From CAUZIZ01 sp965218775 (GTDB lineage Bacteria; Acidobacteriota; UBA6911; RPQK01; JAJDTT01), in contig CBDCLS010000003.1 of NCBI GenBank assembly GCA_965218775.1, positions 1,177,202 to 1,241,201 of the forward strand: DNA of 64,000 nt, given 5' to 3'. The position numbers and the translations under genes are program-made. The notes beneath the pieces are model-generated. The model was not told the origin of the DNA, ran no database searches, and saw only the letters and a program-made list of their open reading frames with translations. This document shows, one piece after another, positions 1 through 9,105 of the stretch. Position 1 is the stretch's first letter, and each line of letters starts with the position of its first letter.

Positions 1-458
1 TTGCGTTAGCGCGGTGAAAGTCAAGGTGACGCTTGCGCGGAGGGTAGATTCAAACCCTTAGCGCCTGCGTTACTTATCACCGGAAGAGATTCCGAAGAAC
101 AAGGCTCCGCCGTAAATCAGCTTGGAATCGCCGAGCTTCGGCGAGCTGCAAGCTGGCTTCGCCCTCCTCTCGGTGGCATCCAAAAGCCCAAGGGTGCCCT
201 GATTTGAGTCGGGTCAGGAGTTCGAGGAAGCTGTCGCTGGCGCTTCGATCGGAAATAACGTAACCGATACCGTGATCACGAAAGGCGGTGGCAGAGGGAT
301 AAAGCAAAGCTCGTTGGGTCCTCCCCCACCGGGATCGACACCGGCGCGATACGGGAGTCCTCCTCGATAGGAAAGCTCGTACCGACCTGGGATCACACAG
401 GCCTCCGCGGCCTCAGGGCCTAAGGCACCTGGCTATCTTGAGTGGGTTCGACGGCTAG

Positions 459-2165
459 CTAGTTCCCATCCCAAGGACTTTAAATAGCTGAAAATGAAGG
501 AGTGAGGTGGGGATGTGGCCTCCCTTTTTTGTCAGACCTCTTTGTTAATCTTTTGGTGCGAACAAATTGAAAACAAAGAAGTTAACTCGAAAAAGGAGGC
601 CCAACGTTGCGCCAGAAAACGGAAGAACGACTCCCCCTTTGCCACATTTTCCCCGACCACCAAATGGCCCGGGAACTGGAAAAGATCTCCGAGATCCTGG
701 ACCACAATCCCCGGATCTCGGCCTTAGTTTTACAGGATCTATGTGACACTTCCAATCCGCAGAAAGGCGCCAGCGGACTCAGTGCCGAGTTTGTCCTACG
801 AGCGACCCTCGTCAAACAGCTGCACGGCTTCAGCTACGAGCAGCTGGCCTTTCACCTACTCGACTCCCAGAGCTTCCGCAGTTTTGTGCGTCACCCCCTG
901 GGCTGGATGCCGAATAGGTCCACCCTGCAGCGCAATATCTCGAAGATCTCTGAAGCCAGCTGGAAAGAGATCAATACCGTCTTGGTGGGCTGGGCCGCTC
1001 AGAAGGGACTGGAAAAGGGCCAGCGCATCCGCCTCGATTCGACCGCCGTCGAGAGCGACATTCATCATCCGACCGACAGTGCCCTGCTCGACGATGCGGT
1101 GCGCACGGTGAGCCGGCTTCTGGGACAGCTCAAGGAGCGACAAGGCGCGCTCGAAGCCGAAGGCCAGGCGTCGACGGCGGTGGTCTTTACCAACCACAGC
1201 CGACGAGCCAAGCGGCGGGCTTTTCAGATCGCCAACGGCCGAGGAGCCAAACGCCAGCGCGCCTATCGCGATCTGTTGAAGGTCGCCCGCAAAACCTACG
1301 GCTACGGCCTCACGGCCTTGCAAGCCGATTTGCCGGCCGCCGACCTGCTGACCGTGGCGCTGCTGGTCTCCTTGGAGCATTACCTGAAGCTGATGGCCCG
1401 GGTCATCGATCAAACGGAGCGACGCGTCCTGCGCGGCGAGACCGTGCCCGCCGCCGAGAAGGTCTTTTCGATTTTTGAAGAGCATACGGACATCATCAAA
1501 AAAGGCCAGCGCGAACCGACCTATGGGCACAAGATCTTTCTGACCGGCGGTCGCTCGTCGCTGATCTTGAACTGTGAAGTCCTGGCTGGAAACCCGGCCG
1601 ATGTGGGTCAGCTCCAACCCTTGCTCGGAGCCCATCGAGAGGTCTACGGTCGCTATCCGCGTCAGATGGCGGCGGACCGGGGCTTTTACAGCCAAGCCAA
1701 TTTGACCTGGGCCAAAGGGGAGGGCATCCAGGATGCCGCCTTTGATCGCAAGGGAAGTCTGCCGATCAGCGAGATGGTGCGCTCCAGCTGGCTTTACAAA
1801 CAGTTGAGACGTTTTCGCGCCGGCATTGAGGGTTGTATCTCGTGGCTCAAGCGCGTCTTCGGGCTGGACCGCTGCACCTGGAAAGGCTGGGAGCACTTCC
1901 AGCAGTACGTGCAGGCTTCCGTGGTCAGCTACAACCTGCTCGTTCTGGCCCGTTTGCTTCCCTGAGACCGTTGCAGCCTCTTGGAACCCAAAACGCTCGG
2001 AGCTGCGGCCGCAGTGTCTGCAAAATCCAGCTCCGTCATCCTCCTGCTGGCGAAAAAGGGTCCACCGAGCACAAAGTGGTCTTTGCCCGCTGCCTATGGT
2101 ATATTAAGTATCTTAGAATCAGCTAATTAACAAAGCTTAAAAGTCAATTCTGGGATGGGAACTAG
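459..2165 (+). mobile_element. IS1182/ISNCY-like insertion sequence, complete
   Basis: The ends are perfect 15-bp inverted repeats, CTAGTTCCCATCCCA at 459-473 and its complement at 2151-2165. They are flanked by the direct repeat CTAG (455-458, 2166-2169). The surrounding sequence continues as uninterrupted element A when the 1707 bp and one CTAG are removed, which fixes both boundaries. One transposase gene fills the element. Confidence 0.92.
607..1965 (+). CDS. DDE transposase of IS1182/ISNCY type
   Basis: This 452-residue protein has the layout of IS1182/IS5-like and ISNCY transposases. An N-terminal InsH-like helical domain covers residues 40-110 (KQLHGFSYEQLAFHLLDSQS), and a DDE catalytic domain follows, with candidate acidic residues in RIRLDSTAVESDI (about residue 141) and AADRGFYS (about 356) and a C-terminal GIEGCISWLKRVFGL helix. 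The start is a TTG 7 nt after AAGGAGG; an ATG at 664 is the alternative. It is the only gene of the element, reads through without damage and is probably active. Exact family assignment would need a database comparison. Confidence 0.88.
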   Translation: MRQKTEERLPLCHIFPDHQMARELEKISEILDHNPRISALVLQDLCDTSNPQKGASGLSAEFVLRATLVKQLHGFSYEQLAFHLLDSQSFRSFVRHPLGWMPNRSTLQRNISKISEASWKEINTVLVGWAAQKGLEKGQRIRLDSTAVESDIHHPTDSALLDDAVRTVSRLLGQLKERQGALEAEGQASTAVVFTNHSRRAKRRAFQIANGRGAKRQRAYRDLLKVARKTYGYGLTALQADLPAADLLTVALLVSLEHYLKLMARVIDQTERRVLRGETVPAAEKVFSIFEEHTDIIKKGQREPTYGHKIFLTGGRSSLILNCEVLAGNPADVGQLQPLLGAHREVYGRYPRQMAADRGFYSQANLTWAKGEGIQDAAFDRKGSLPISEMVRSSWLYKQLRRFRAGIEGCISWLKRVFGLDRCTWKGWEHFQQYVQASVVSYNLLVLARLLP

Positions 2166-2333
2166 CTAGACGTCCTATTCGGGGGTCTTTCTCTACCTAT
2201 CTGCCCAGTTTCCGGGGCATATTTCAATCGATCAGGCCGAAGATAAGTAATTCGTTAGAAAGGGGTTAGCGAACACTGATTGACCCTGCAGTTTGGCAAG
2301 CATTGCTGGACTCCAGAGAGAGAGCAGTGTTGC

Positions 2334-2609
2334 AAGGTCAAGCTCTTCGTGATGCGCTCTCGGTACTCGGGAAAACCCTTTGTGCGCGCCTATCCCTGGG
2401 AGCGTCAGGAGATGTTCTTTGACGCCCATATGCACGCCTTCCGCTCCTACGGAGGAGTCTTCAGGGAACTCATCTACGACAACCTCACCCAGTCGGTGAA
2501 ACGAATCCTGCGGGGCAAGAAGCGCCTGGAGCAAGAACGGTTCGTGTCGTTTCGGAGTCATTACACCTATCGGGCTCGCTACTGCACTCCCGGGCAAGGA
2601 CAGGAAAGG
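2334..2609 (+). pseudogene. istA: IS21 istA transposase fragment
   Basis: About 90 residues of the IS21 IstA catalytic region are readable: KLFVMRSRYSGKPFVRAYPW, then a GGVFRELIYDNLTQSVKRIL-type stretch containing the second catalytic Asp (YDNL), then FRSHYTYRARYCTPG. The upstream part is replaced by the end of element A and the downstream part by repeat B, so only the middle of the gene survives. No istB is present. Confidence 0.85.
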
Positions 2610-3154
2610 AAGACATGAATATGCCTGCGCTGGGTCGAAATATGGAAGATTAGTTCCGAGGAGTCCGCATTCAAGTTGCTGATTCATCGGATCTTAACGT
2701 GCTGGAGAGAGACAAAGGCACCAGGCACATAGGGGCCAGACACAAGGGAGTTACCCCGAAATACGGCGGCACTAAGGGATAGAATCCGGCCGAAGAGACA
2801 GGAGATTTCTGTTCATCGTCGTCGGCGAGCTGCACTGGCATCTCCAAGTTTGAAGTAGACGTCAGCTTCAGCGAGAACTTTCAGAATCCTGGTTCTCAAC
2901 CCAGGATAACCTCCGTCAACAGACTGATCTCGGAAGGGCCGCTGCGGCTGGCTCAGAATCATCCCCCAATCCCGTCACTTTGCTGAGCTATCCTCGTCCT
3001 TTCTGCTCCCTAATGGTGCCGGAATCCCCTTGTAATGCCCTTCTATTCTGGCCTCGATGATCATTGCAAGTGCCTCATGAACCTTCAGTTATCTCCGATT
3101 CCACGCTACCCATCTGTCGAAGTACGGCTTTTCGGGGTCCGCAAGAGGGTCTTG
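2599..3154. repeat. Repeat B, copy 1
   Basis: About 555 bp closely similar to 57064-57621 in direct orientation and to 53310-53842 in inverted orientation. The left end carries ATGAATATGCCTGCGC...GAAGATTAG, which can encode the short C-terminal tail MNMPALGRNMED. The right end is GTACGGCTTTTCGGGGTCC. No coding sequence is recognised inside; homologous positions contain many small differences, so the copies are old. Confidence 0.8.
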
Positions 3155-3178
3155 GGGGGTGGGGCTTTCAAGAGCGCC

Positions 3179-4528
3179 TCAACCGCCCTCTGACTCTACC
3201 CTCACGATCCTGACCGCGGCGCCGGGGCGCAGGCGTTCGTTGCCTTCGACCACAACCGAGTCACCCTCCTGCAATCTGCCGGTAACTTGAATCAGCGGGC
3301 CGTCCGCTACGCCGATCTCCACCTCGACGGGGTGGGCCGTAGCCTGCTTGGTCTCAGCGTCGGTCTTGACGATGAAGACGAGAGGAGTGCGTCCCCCTAG
3401 TACCAGGGCGTCCTTGGGAACAAGCAAGGCAGAGTGTGGCTTGCCGACGGCCAAGAGCACCCGCGCCAGCATGCCCGCCTTTAGCAGATGGCCATTGCCC
3501 TGGCGTGGGTTGTCAACCCGGAGCTTGACCGGAAACGTACGCGAGCGCAGGTCGGCCTGGGGAACGATGCGTACCACCCTTCCCTGCAGCGGCTGCTCCA
3601 GCTGCTCGAAAATCTTTCCGTCCAGCGCCTCCACCTGTACTGGCTGGACTGTTCCAACCTCCAGGTAGGGAATGTGGGTTTCGGGAACTGAGATCTCGAT
3701 TTCCACCGGATCCAGCTCGACCACGTCGACGACCGGATCTCCCCGTCGAATCCAAGCCCCTATTTCGGTATGTTTCTTGACCACATAGCCATCGAACGGC
3801 GCTCGAATCGTATGTTTCCCGAGGAGATCCTGAAGGCGTCGAATCGCTTCCTGCTGAGAACGTACCAGCGCCCTGGCCTGGGCAATCTTCTCCGGTCGAG
3901 GTCCCTGTACCGCTAGATCGTAGGCGGCCTGGGCACCCAGGTGACCCTGCTCGGCGGCGAGCCAGGCCGAGATGGCTTCATCCAACTCATCCTGGGACAC
4001 GGTGCCGCTTTCGAAGAGCGACTTCATGCGCTTGTATCGGGAACGCGAGTACTCCATCACCGCCCGGGCGTCGAGCAACCGGGCCTTGGCTTGAACGATC
4101 TCCTGAGGCAGGGATCCATGCTCCAATTCCGCCAATTCCTGCTCTCGGACATCGAGCTGAGCTCGGGCAGCCGCCAGCTCGATCTCCAGGGTCTTGGAGC
4201 GGAGTCTTGCCACCGGATCACCCTTCCGGACCTCTTCCCCGTCGTTGACGAAAACCTGACGAACTCGCCCATCCACGCCGCTGCCAACAACGGTTCGCCG
4301 AGAAGGCAGTACGCTTCCGATAAAGGTCTCTCCTGCCGTCACCTCACGCTGGACAACAGTCGAGACCACAACCGGAACCCCGCCTCCCTGAGCCCATCCA
4401 AGATGGGACAGAAGCAGGACGAACAAGGCAAGAAGAGCAGTGCCCCTGGCGGCCTGGTAGTGCCGAGAGCCGGGAAGGTCTTGAACGACCGGATTGTTCC
4501 CTCCGAAAACCTTCTCCGCAGTCCTCAT
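3179..4528 (-). CDS. Efflux RND periplasmic adaptor (HlyD/MFP family)
   Basis: A 449-residue membrane fusion protein that would link an inner-membrane RND pump to an outer-membrane channel. An N-terminal signal/anchor segment is at about residues 28-47 (ALLALFVLLLSHLGWAQ). The first half-lipoyl motif is at 78-110 (SGVDGRVRQVFVNDGEEVRKGD), followed by a coiled-coil hairpin (LDVREQELAEL... to RSQQEAIRRLQ), the second lipoyl half (TIRAPFDGYVVKKHTEIGAW), and the beta-barrel and proximal domains (LLVPKDALVLGG). The length is normal. The pump gene that usually follows is absent: immediately downstream lies repeat B, so the partner seems to have been lost or replaced. Confidence 0.9.
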   Translation of the reverse strand: MRTAEKVFGGNNPVVQDLPGSRHYQAARGTALLALFVLLLSHLGWAQGGGVPVVVSTVVQREVTAGETFIGSVLPSRRTVVGSGVDGRVRQVFVNDGEEVRKGDPVARLRSKTLEIELAAARAQLDVREQELAELEHGSLPQEIVQAKARLLDARAVMEYSRSRYKRMKSLFESGTVSQDELDEAISAWLAAEQGHLGAQAAYDLAVQGPRPEKIAQARALVRSQQEAIRRLQDLLGKHTIRAPFDGYVVKKHTEIGAWIRRGDPVVDVVELDPVEIEISVPETHIPYLEVGTVQPVQVEALDGKIFEQLEQPLQGRVVRIVPQADLRSRTFPVKLRVDNPRQGNGHLLKAGMLARVLLAVGKPHSALLVPKDALVLGGRTPLVFIVKTDAETKQATAHPVEVEIGVADGPLIQVTGRLQEGDSVVVEGNERLRPGAAVRIVRVESEGG

Positions 4529-4746
4529 CTTGCCAGAATAGTATCAGGTTGCGTGCAGCTTCGTCGGCCTTGAAATCAGCCCTCTGAGGGATTCTTGCGA
4601 GACGCCACAAGAGCCCGAGAGTGGGTTTCGAGGGTGAGCGCGGCCTACTGTTCCAGAATGGACCTGGAAAGGAAAACAGGCTCGTAGAATCCTGAACAAC
4701 AAAGAGGAAACAGGACTCTGTGACGTCACTCGAAAAGGGTTTGACC

Positions 4747-5513
4747 TTAGACCAGCATGGAAATCGAGGCTAGCTGAAAAGCCAGGTTGCGATTGTCGCC
4801 GGATTCTCCCGCAGCGCTTGGATTATACGTCTCAGAGCAATGTAGCCGCATGTTGGCTTCCGTATTCGCGTCGATGGTGGCGCTCAGATCCCATTGAAAC
4901 GGGCCGACGCCTGCCTCTCTTTGAAAATGAGCTTCGCCAACCTCAACAGTAAGCTGTCGAGTCAAGGGGCAGGAATCGGGTACATATCCATCTATGCGAA
5001 TGGCGCTGATAGGATGTTCGACGCTGAAGCGAAATTCGAGATCTGCTCCAACCCAAGAATCCTCCCAGAACCCTTCAGCTTCGCCTATCTGCTGCACATA
5101 GCCCTTGAGAGGTAAGCGCTCTCGAATGATTCGCTTGAGAGTATGCAGCTGCTGTACCAGTTCTTCGCGGCCTTCGTTTAGCGTCTGCGTCTGCTGAAAC
5201 AACTTCCCTCGGTCTTCGTTCAACTGTTCAATCGTTGCCGAGAATTCTAGCTCTCGTTCATTCAGGTACTTCATCTGCTGATCTCGCCTGGAGATCAGCT
5301 CGTGGAGAGTATCGGCGTCCGGTTGGGTGAGCCTCCTACCTGCTGCAAAATGTTTGCGGCGTCACCCTGGTTCCTGGAAAAGGTGGTGTCTTTGAGGTTC
5401 GGCTGAACAGCGAGACTCTGTTTTCTCGAGAGCGGGAGGGGCGCTTTCCAGAATCGAAGAAGCTCAAGCAGCTTGTCCGTGACCGCATAGCCCCACAGCG
5501 TGATCTTGGGCAC
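4747..5513 (-). pseudogene. Frameshifted coiled-coil protein remnant
   Basis: Two minus-strand reading frames join near 5310-5335. The upstream part (5295-5513) reads DKLLELLRFWKAPLPLSRKQ... to NILQQVGG, and the downstream part continues in another frame from DADTLHELISRRDQQMKYL to the stop at 4747. The downstream part has about 60 residues of coiled coil (LNERELEFSATIEQLNEDRG, then two related heptad stretches). It then has a beta-rich C-terminal domain (ISAIRIDGYVPDS...) of the kind appended to some glycosyltransferases and methyltransferases. The 5' end runs into element A copy 2. I do not recognise the family with certainty. Confidence 0.5.
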
Positions 5514-5567
5514 AGTGACCGCTGACGAGAGTCATGCCCAATCCAGCTCCATTCCTCCACTCTCCTA

Positions 5568-6504
5568 ACTGCTCTCTCCCTGGAGTCCAGCAATGCTTGC
5601 CAAACTGCAGGGTCAATCAGTGTTCGCTAACCCCTTTCTAAGGAATTACTTATCTTCGGCCTGATCGATTGAAATATGCCCCGGAAACCGGGCAGATAGG
5701 TAGAGAAAGACCCCCGAATAGGACGTCTAGGCGTCGGACCCACTCAAGGTAGCCAGAGCGCAGATTGGAGATTCCGATACCCGAGACTCAGCCGCCGTAG
5801 GGTGGAGCACTGGTGCCCTCTACGTCAGTGAGTTGTGGCGAGGCCTCAGCAAGAAGCGGAGCGGACAAGGTCTAGAAGGGCAGAGATGGGATCAGGAACA
5901 CTCAGGCTCGTTTGCTAAGAAAGGATCACCGGCCGTGCTGGATACGGGCGATAGATCCTGGGGGTCTCAGAAGTCTGATCGTGGCCCCATGTCCGGCGCG
6001 TGGTTGGCGCCCTCCACGCTGCTCCTGCAGCATCGGCCACTGGGCAGCTGGCCGTTTCTCATCCAAAAGCCCAAGGGTGCCCTGATTGAGTCGGGTCAGG
6101 AGTTCGAGGAAGCTGTCGCTGGCGCTTCGATCGGAAATAACGTAACCGATACCGTGATCACGAAAGGCGGTGGCAGAGGGATAAAGCAAAGCTCGTTGGG
6201 TCCTCCCCCACCGGGATCGACACCGGCGCGATACGGGAGTCCTCCTCGATAGGAAAGCTCGTACCGACCTGGGATCACACAGGCCTCCGCGGCCTCAGGG
6301 CCTAAGGCACCTGGCTACCTTGAGTGGGTTCGACGCCTAGACGTCCTATTCGAGGGTCTTTCTCTACCTATCTGCCCAGTTTCCGGGGCATATTTCAATC
6401 GATCAGGCCGAAGATAAGTAATTCGTTAGAAAGGGGTTAGCGAACACTGATTGACCCTGCAGTTTGGCAAGCATTGCTGGACTCCAGGGAGAGAGCAGTG
6501 TTGC
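5568..6504. mobile_element. Element A, copy 2 (complete, 932-bp TIR element)
   Basis: A complete copy with terminal inverted repeats of 189 bp (5568-5756 and 6311-6499) that differ at only four positions. The outermost bases are ACTGCTCTCTCCCTGG, extended to GCAACACT at four of the five ends seen in the window. The roughly 550-bp core contains the decayed terminase-like fragment on the minus strand. There is no transposase, so the element is presumably mobilised in trans. It sits between the truncated coiled-coil gene and the 3' end of a glycosidase-like pseudogene. No clear target duplication was found. Confidence 0.85.
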
Positions 6505-6547
6505 CTGGTGCTTGGGATTCCTACGCTTAGAGTCCCCTCCTGCACCT

Positions 6548-8058
6548 CTATCGAAAGCGCAGGGAGTAGAGATCTGCATCCTTCAGGACGAAGCGGAGTC
6601 GGACGGGTTTGCCGGAGAGGCGTGCCAGTGGCTTCTTCGACGTTGAAGCAGGGTGGCTGCGAGTCCAAGCAACGGTGTATTCGATCTCGTCTCCCCAGAT
6701 CAATGGGGATTCCTCCAGAGCGAATCCCGGCACAGGCCTTCCCTTCGCATCCTGGATCTCGATACGGATGCTCCCCGCGGCTGACGTGGAGTAGTTCAGG
6801 ATCAGGTTATCCCCCTGAAACACGAGTGGCTTGGTGACGAACTCACCTCCGGAGTAGCCGGCGTTCACCGAGGCGAAGCCGTCGGTTCGCAGGACCATCC
6901 GCTGCACGTGGACGCTGGGGAAGGTGTAGTGGCGCTGAACGTACAGAGAAATCTCGTCGGCTGCCGTGGCCACAACTCCCGAGGCAGGGGTGTTGGCGCG
7001 GTGAATCCAATCTCGGTAGTGCCTGCCGGGACGGATGAAGGCCTCCATGAAGGTGCGCTGCCAGTGAAATCCGTCTCGGCTGCTGAGAAAGACTACGTCC
7101 GAGACGCCGGCCCGCGGGTTCACCCGGAAGGGCTCCAGCGTGCGCCAGGGCACCATGCGACGGGGAAAGGCGAGATAGATGTGCGGAGCCCGAAAGTAGG
7201 GCGTGGCGGCATTGGTGTAGAAGTGCTCCAAGGGCGTCTTGCCCACATCGATGTACTCCGGTTGGCTCCAGTCCAGAAAATCGGGAGAGGTCGAGCGCAC
7301 CACTTCGCGGATTCTTCCCCATCTCAGCCCCCGGAGATAGGCGACGTATTGCCGCTGCTCCGAGTCCCAGAAGGCAAGATCGCCCCCCCCAATCGACGTC
7401 CTGGGTGATCAGCGGGTCCTCCTGCACCAGCCTCCAGCGAATCCCATCGCCTGAGACCATGCCCATCACATGCTTCAACCCGGGGCTGTGATAGTTGGTC
7501 AGGGCTTTGTATCGCTCGTCGGCCGGCACGTCAGGGTTGCTGTTCTTGAACACCATGAAGCAGTGGGACGGGTCGGCACGGACACCCTTCCAGACGATGT
7601 TGTTGTCCTTGGAGCCTCCGAACTCGAAAAGTCCCAGCGAAGGTCGTGTCCCGGCTCTCGGCATAGCAGGCCACTGCCCTGTGATCGGCAATCAGCGTTT
7701 CTCCCGGCTCGAACAGCGACGGGATCGTAAGGGCCTTGCCGGCGTGCGTGCTTCCGCGATAGTACATCCGATAACGGTCGTCGTCCTTGATCACCGAGAT
7801 GTAGTCGGAGGTAGGACCTTCCCAGGGCTTGTTGAGGGTCAGGATGCGCTCGGCGGCACGGGGCGAGTGCAGCTTCAGCTCCACCCCCTGCATGGAGTCG
7901 ATCAGGTGGTCATCAACGAACAATTCCAGGCGCGAGCCTATATGTAGAGGTTCCCCGGGATCGGTCGACTTCTTGGCCCACGCTGGGGACGCGAGCAGTG
8001 CACACAGCAAGACGAGTAGAAGCGTCATCATCCATCCTCCGCAGGTAGTTCTAGTCAA
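6548..8058 (-). pseudogene. GH32/GH43-like secreted protein, two frameshifts
   Basis: The product starts with a signal peptide (MTLLLVLLCALLASPAWA) and the motif LELFVDDHLIDSMQG, common in secreted proteins that resemble the five-bladed propellers of GH32/GH43 enzymes. It continues in a second frame from about 7650 (LGLFEFGGSKDNNIVWKGV) and a third from about 7385 (REVVRSTSPDFLDWSQPEY) to LYSLRFR and the stop. The second frameshift falls at a run of eight C (7383-7390), so it could be a sequencing artefact or a slippage site. The first, near 7640, is not at a homopolymer. Substrate unknown. Confidence 0.7.
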
Positions 8059-8065
8059 GCCCAGA

Positions 8066-8366
8066 CTACACGGCTCGACTGGGTGGGTTCAATCGGATCG
8101 GTGGGTCCTCAGCAATCAAGACTTTCGACGGAACTTTCCCGTCGGTCAATTTCGCCGATCCGCCGGAGTGACTTGGCCGCGCTTGCCTTAATCTTGAGAG
8201 TAGCTCACGCTTGACCGGCTCCCAATCGAGCACGGGATCCGCCGGGTCCTGAAGGGTCTCCAAACCCAGCCTCAGGTCCTCCAGGTCAGCAAGGTAGTAC
8301 TCGAGAGCCTGCCTGACTACGTCGGCGCGGCTGAGCTTCAGTAGTTCAGCCGCCTGGTCGATTCGA
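8066..8366 (-). pseudogene. Ribbon-helix-helix antitoxin fragment
   Basis: Minus-strand translation gives IDQAAELLKLSRADVVRQAL followed by EYYLADLEDLRLGLETLQDP and DPVLDWEPVKRELL. This pattern fits the second half of an RHH (CopG/RelB-like) antitoxin and its C-terminal arm. The N-terminal beta strand is missing: the frame runs into the neighbouring SDR fragment at 8366. No toxin gene is present. The last 30 residues before the stop at 8066 look unrelated to the family. Confidence 0.45.
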
Positions 8367-8755
8367 TGATCGAGGCAGGCTTCGGCCGGATCATCAATCT
8401 GTCTTCGATCGCGGCCCTGGGAACGGCCTTCCCCGGCACGACCCTCTACGGAGCCACCAAGGCCGCTGTCTTGACGCTCAGCAAGAGGTGCGCCTTCGAG
8501 CTGGGCCGCCACGGCATCTGTGTGAACGCTGTCTGCCCTGGCTTGATCGCGACCGACATGCCCTTTGAGGGAAAAACACAAGAGGAGATCGATGAGATGA
8601 TCGGCGTCTTCTCGGAAGGGGCCATGCTGCTGCGAACCGGCGAGGCGGAGGAGATCGCCAGCGTGATCGCGTTCCTGGCTTCGGACGAGGCCGGTTTTAT
8701 CACGGGACAGACCATCACGGTCGACGGAGGCCGGATGGACTACCTGACCCACTGA
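8366..8755 (+). pseudogene. SDR-family oxidoreductase, C-terminal half
   Basis: The 129 residues match the second half of a classical short-chain dehydrogenase: GRIINLSSIAA (strand and catalytic Ser), YGATKAAV (catalytic Tyr-x3-Lys), GICVNAVCPGLIATDM, and FLASDEAGFITGQTITVDGG near the C-terminus. The NAD-binding Gly motif and first 120 residues are gone. The break point at 8366 coincides with the truncation of the oppositely oriented antitoxin, so a recombination joined two broken genes head to head. Confidence 0.8.
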
Positions 8756-9105
8756 TGGGCAGCCTCTCAAAGTCCGAGTGGTCCGTTCTTCGCCATGGAC
8801 CGGGTGCAGGAAGCCTGAAGCGCAAGCGCGCAGACGTCCGTGTACTACGTCGCCACCAAGGTACCGGGGACAAGAACGTTCTAAGTCGACGTCTCACTGC
8901 TTGACAGCAGTCCGGAGAGCCTGAAGCGCAAGCGAGGGGTTGGGGATCTGCAAGATGCGCCGACAAAGGAGAGCTTTACCGGAGGCGCTGGACTCCGATG
9001 GGTTGGCTCATGTTCTTGTATCCATTAGGCTAACTTCCTTCAGCGCCAGATCCAAGTCAGTGTCTCAGAACTGCGGTAGAATGTTGAGCTTGCAGAGTTC
9101 TTGAT
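8756..9105. other. Intergenic stretch with a 16-bp direct repeat
   Basis: No gene is seen. The sequence GCCTGAAGCGCAAGCG occurs at 8813-8828 and again at 8919-8934. The last 100 bp lead into the 637-aa gene. Confidence 0.4.

Larger units (their letters stand above)
177..2333. mobile_element. Element A, copy 1 (5'-truncated, split by an IS)
   Basis: Positions 177-458 and 2166-2333 match the right part of the complete element A at 5568-6504 almost base for base. The left inverted repeat and first half of the core are missing. The copy is split by the 1707-bp insertion sequence at 459-2165, with CTAG duplicated at 455-458 and 2166-2169. The core reads on the minus strand as a decayed fragment resembling the nuclease domain of a phage terminase large subunit (AFRDHGIGYVISDRSASDSF). 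The right end, ...GCAGTGTTGC, abuts a broken IS21 istA gene. Confidence 0.85.

Noticed and set aside
856..1896. Long minus-strand frame opposite the IS1182-like transposase
   Set aside because: Composition is the antisense of a well-supported transposase, and no domain or ribosome site is seen.
8066..8770. 234-codon minus frame across the SDR fragment
   Set aside because: Only the part below 8366 has antitoxin character; the rest is antisense to the SDR fragment, which is clearly coding on the + strand.
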